6,264 nucleotides of DNA, from assembly GCA_027482985.1 (NCBI GenBank), contig JAIXVO010000519.1, positions 1 to 6,264 of the forward strand. The letters are read 5' to 3'. Source of the DNA: Cyanobacteriota bacterium. Its GTDB lineage: Bacteria > Cyanobacteriota > Cyanobacteriia > Leptolyngbyales > Leptolyngbyaceae. Of this stretch, positions 5,002 to 6,264 are shown one piece after another (position 1 is the first letter of the stretch; each line of letters begins with the position of its first letter). A program made the translations under genes and the position numbers. The notes under the pieces were generated by a model. It worked only from the letters and a program-made list of their open reading frames with translations, had not been told where the DNA came from and did no database searches.

Positions 5002-6069
5002 CTAACCTACTTCATCGGGAAGGGGTTTGGCAGCGGCTTGTTGTAGGCGCACAGCATCCAGGGTGCCTTTAATGGTGCCCGCGATGGGAACGGCGACAAT
5101 GATGCCCAAAAATCCGGCAATTTGCAGCCCCATTAACAGCGCAATAAAAATCCAGATGGGATTCAACCCGGTGATATCGCCGAGCATTTTGGGCGCGAGG
5201 ATGTTATCCCGGATTTGTTGCAGGACGGTCGCCGAAATCGTCACCTGGACGGCTAGCCAGGGATTTTGCAGGAGCAGTAATAAGCCAACTAACCCAATGC
5301 CGAGGGCGGGACCCACCAGGGGAATCACTTCCGCGATCGCGATCAGGACAGCAAATAAGAGCGCAAAGGGCACCTGGAAGGCGAGAAAAATCGGAATCAG
5401 CGCCAACCCCATGAAGGCCGCGAGGAGAATTTGACTCAATACGAAGTTATGGAAGTTGAGTTCCAGAGAATCGCGCAGCGGGATGCCATATTGCGTTGGT
5501 AGAAGATTAATAAGGCCGTGCCACAACTGTTGTCCGTATAGCAACATGTAGAACGACAGCACCAGAATCAAAGTGCCACTAATCACGCCACTGAGGGTGA
5601 TCAAAGCCAGATCGAGAGCTTGCTTCGGCAGGGTTTCCAGTTGGCTCAAAATCTGGTTGTTGATGCGGGCACTAAAGCCCAGAAGGTCGATTGGCAAATT
5701 TCGCGCCTTCGCCCAATTGTCCAGGGTGCGAATGTTCTCGGCACTGGCCTCTAACCAACCGGGAATTTTTGCGACTAACTGCGTTGTTTGTTCTGTAATC
5801 ACCGGGACAAACAGGATGCCAAAGATCACCATGCCTGTGACGGTGCCACATAAGACCAGGATCACTGCCTGCGATCGGCTCAACTCGGCTCTTTGAAATA
5901 ACTTGACAGGGTAATTCAGCAGAAAGGCCAGAATTGCTGCCGCCACCAGGATGGTAATCAGCCCTTCAAAATAGCGAAAAACTTGCGTCACCAGCCAAAC
6001 ATTTAGGGCGATGACAGGACCGCTCAAGCCCAAGACCAGAAAGCGTTGAAGATTAGCTGAACGGCGCAT
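5002..6069 (-). CDS. AI-2E/PerM-family membrane transporter (UPF0118)
   Basis: This is a 355-residue polytopic inner-membrane protein of the AI-2E family, whose members have been linked to export of autoinducer-2 or to ion exchange; the substrate here cannot be read from sequence. Hydrophobic helices lie near 10-30, 35-56, 67-92, 155-178, 210-232, 235-268 and 303-335. The large loop between (about 95-150) is the usual extramembrane segment. Family signatures are LAFLLNYPV (47-55), EVIPLVGPALGIGL (247-260), QQIRDNILAPKMLG (284-297) and GLNPIWIFIALL (301-312), followed by AVPIAG (326-331). Length is normal. The ATG at 6069 gives a natural basic start (MRRSANLQRF); no strong ribosome site is seen. 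It starts 46 bases after the stop of the upstream partial gene on the same strand. No luxS or other quorum gene lies nearby. Confidence 0.88.
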   Translation of the reverse strand: MRRSANLQRFLVLGLSGPVIALNVWLVTQVFRYFEGLITILVAAAILAFLLNYPVKLFQRAELSRSQAVILVLCGTVTGMVIFGILFVPVITEQTTQLVAKIPGWLEASAENIRTLDNWAKARNLPIDLLGFSARINNQILSQLETLPKQALDLALITLSGVISGTLILVLSFYMLLYGQQLWHGLINLLPTQYGIPLRDSLELNFHNFVLSQILLAAFMGLALIPIFLAFQVPFALLFAVLIAIAEVIPLVGPALGIGLVGLLLLLQNPWLAVQVTISATVLQQIRDNILAPKMLGDITGLNPIWIFIALLMGLQIAGFLGIIVAVPIAGTIKGTLDAVRLQQAAAKPLPDEVG

Positions 6070-6115
6070 CGGTAGAACGGTTGAGGAAGAAACGGGACAA
6101 GCTGGCGAGGGCGCG

Positions 6116-6264
6116 TTAAAGCCGACTCATACTGGACTTCGGCACACTGACAGTGGCTTCCTGACGGCTTCCAGTGGATTGAGGATACTTCAGGATCAGC
6201 CCCAACAGCACAAAGCCCAGAATCACAACGGTACCGATCCCCAGGGGGAAAAAAAAAAAAAAAA
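6116..6264 (-). CDS. 3' end of an unidentified membrane protein (partial)
   Basis: The frame is open from the right edge to TAA at 6116-6118 and encodes 49 residues. It begins FFFFFPLG, continues as one hydrophobic helix (IGTVVILGFVLLGLILKY) and ends in a polar tail (PQSTGSRQEATVSVPKSS, then MSRL). This is a credible last transmembrane segment with a cytoplasmic-type tail. The five leading Phe codons come from a 16-base homopolymer at the window edge and may be wrong. Too little remains to name a family. It stands 46 bases before the AI-2E-family start on the same strand, so the two may form an operon. Confidence 0.55.
   Translation of the reverse strand, partial: FFFFFPLGIGTVVILGFVLLGLILKYPQSTGSRQEATVSVPKSSMSRL

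Noticed and set aside
5002..6069. Quorum-sensing system suggested by the AI-2E family name
   Set aside because: The name covers many transporters of unknown substrate, and no signal synthase, receptor or kinase lies in the window.

Overview
The window looks like chromosomal DNA from a cyanobacterium. I count about 13 copies of the palindrome GCGATCGC (HIP1) in 6.26 kb, against an expectation of roughly one per 65 kb by chance. The protein set also fits: a short cyanobacterial-type sugar nucleotidyltransferase, a hexameric-type glutamate dehydrogenase and ScpA. The intergenic DNA carries heptamer-like and palindromic repeats of the kind seen in filamentous cyanobacteria. Genus cannot be decided from this alone.

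Every supported gene lies on the minus strand, so it reads from right to left. At the right edge is the 3' end of an unidentified membrane protein (6116-6264), cut off in a run of 16 A residues that may be a contig end. It is followed closely by an AI-2E/PerM-family membrane protein (5002-6069) and a LapA-domain (DUF1049) two-helix membrane protein (4541-4903). Next comes a 340-bp non-coding island (4201-4540) built of a polypurine tract, three palindromic repeats (two in a 47-bp tandem duplication) and a polypyrimidine tract. Then follow an unrecognised 38-residue single-helix microprotein ORF (4084-4200) and scpA (3250-4071), 12 bases apart and probably co-transcribed.

After a 261-bp spacer comes a sugar-phosphate nucleotidyltransferase (1690-2988) with an acidic, Pro/Ser/Asn-rich tail. 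A GC-rich hairpin (1581-1629) probably ends its transcript. The last gene is gdhA (106-1407), whose upstream region holds a perfect GTAN8TAC palindrome (1432-1445). That is the consensus for the nitrogen regulator NtcA, placed so close to the start codon that repression is more likely than activation.

The genes do not form one pathway: ammonium/glutamate metabolism, nucleotide-sugar synthesis, chromosome condensation and membrane proteins are neighbours rather than partners. No CRISPR array, tRNA, rRNA, transposase or phage gene was seen. I did not find a clear new system. The items most worth a second look are the NtcA-like site, the microprotein upstream of scpA and the repeat island.
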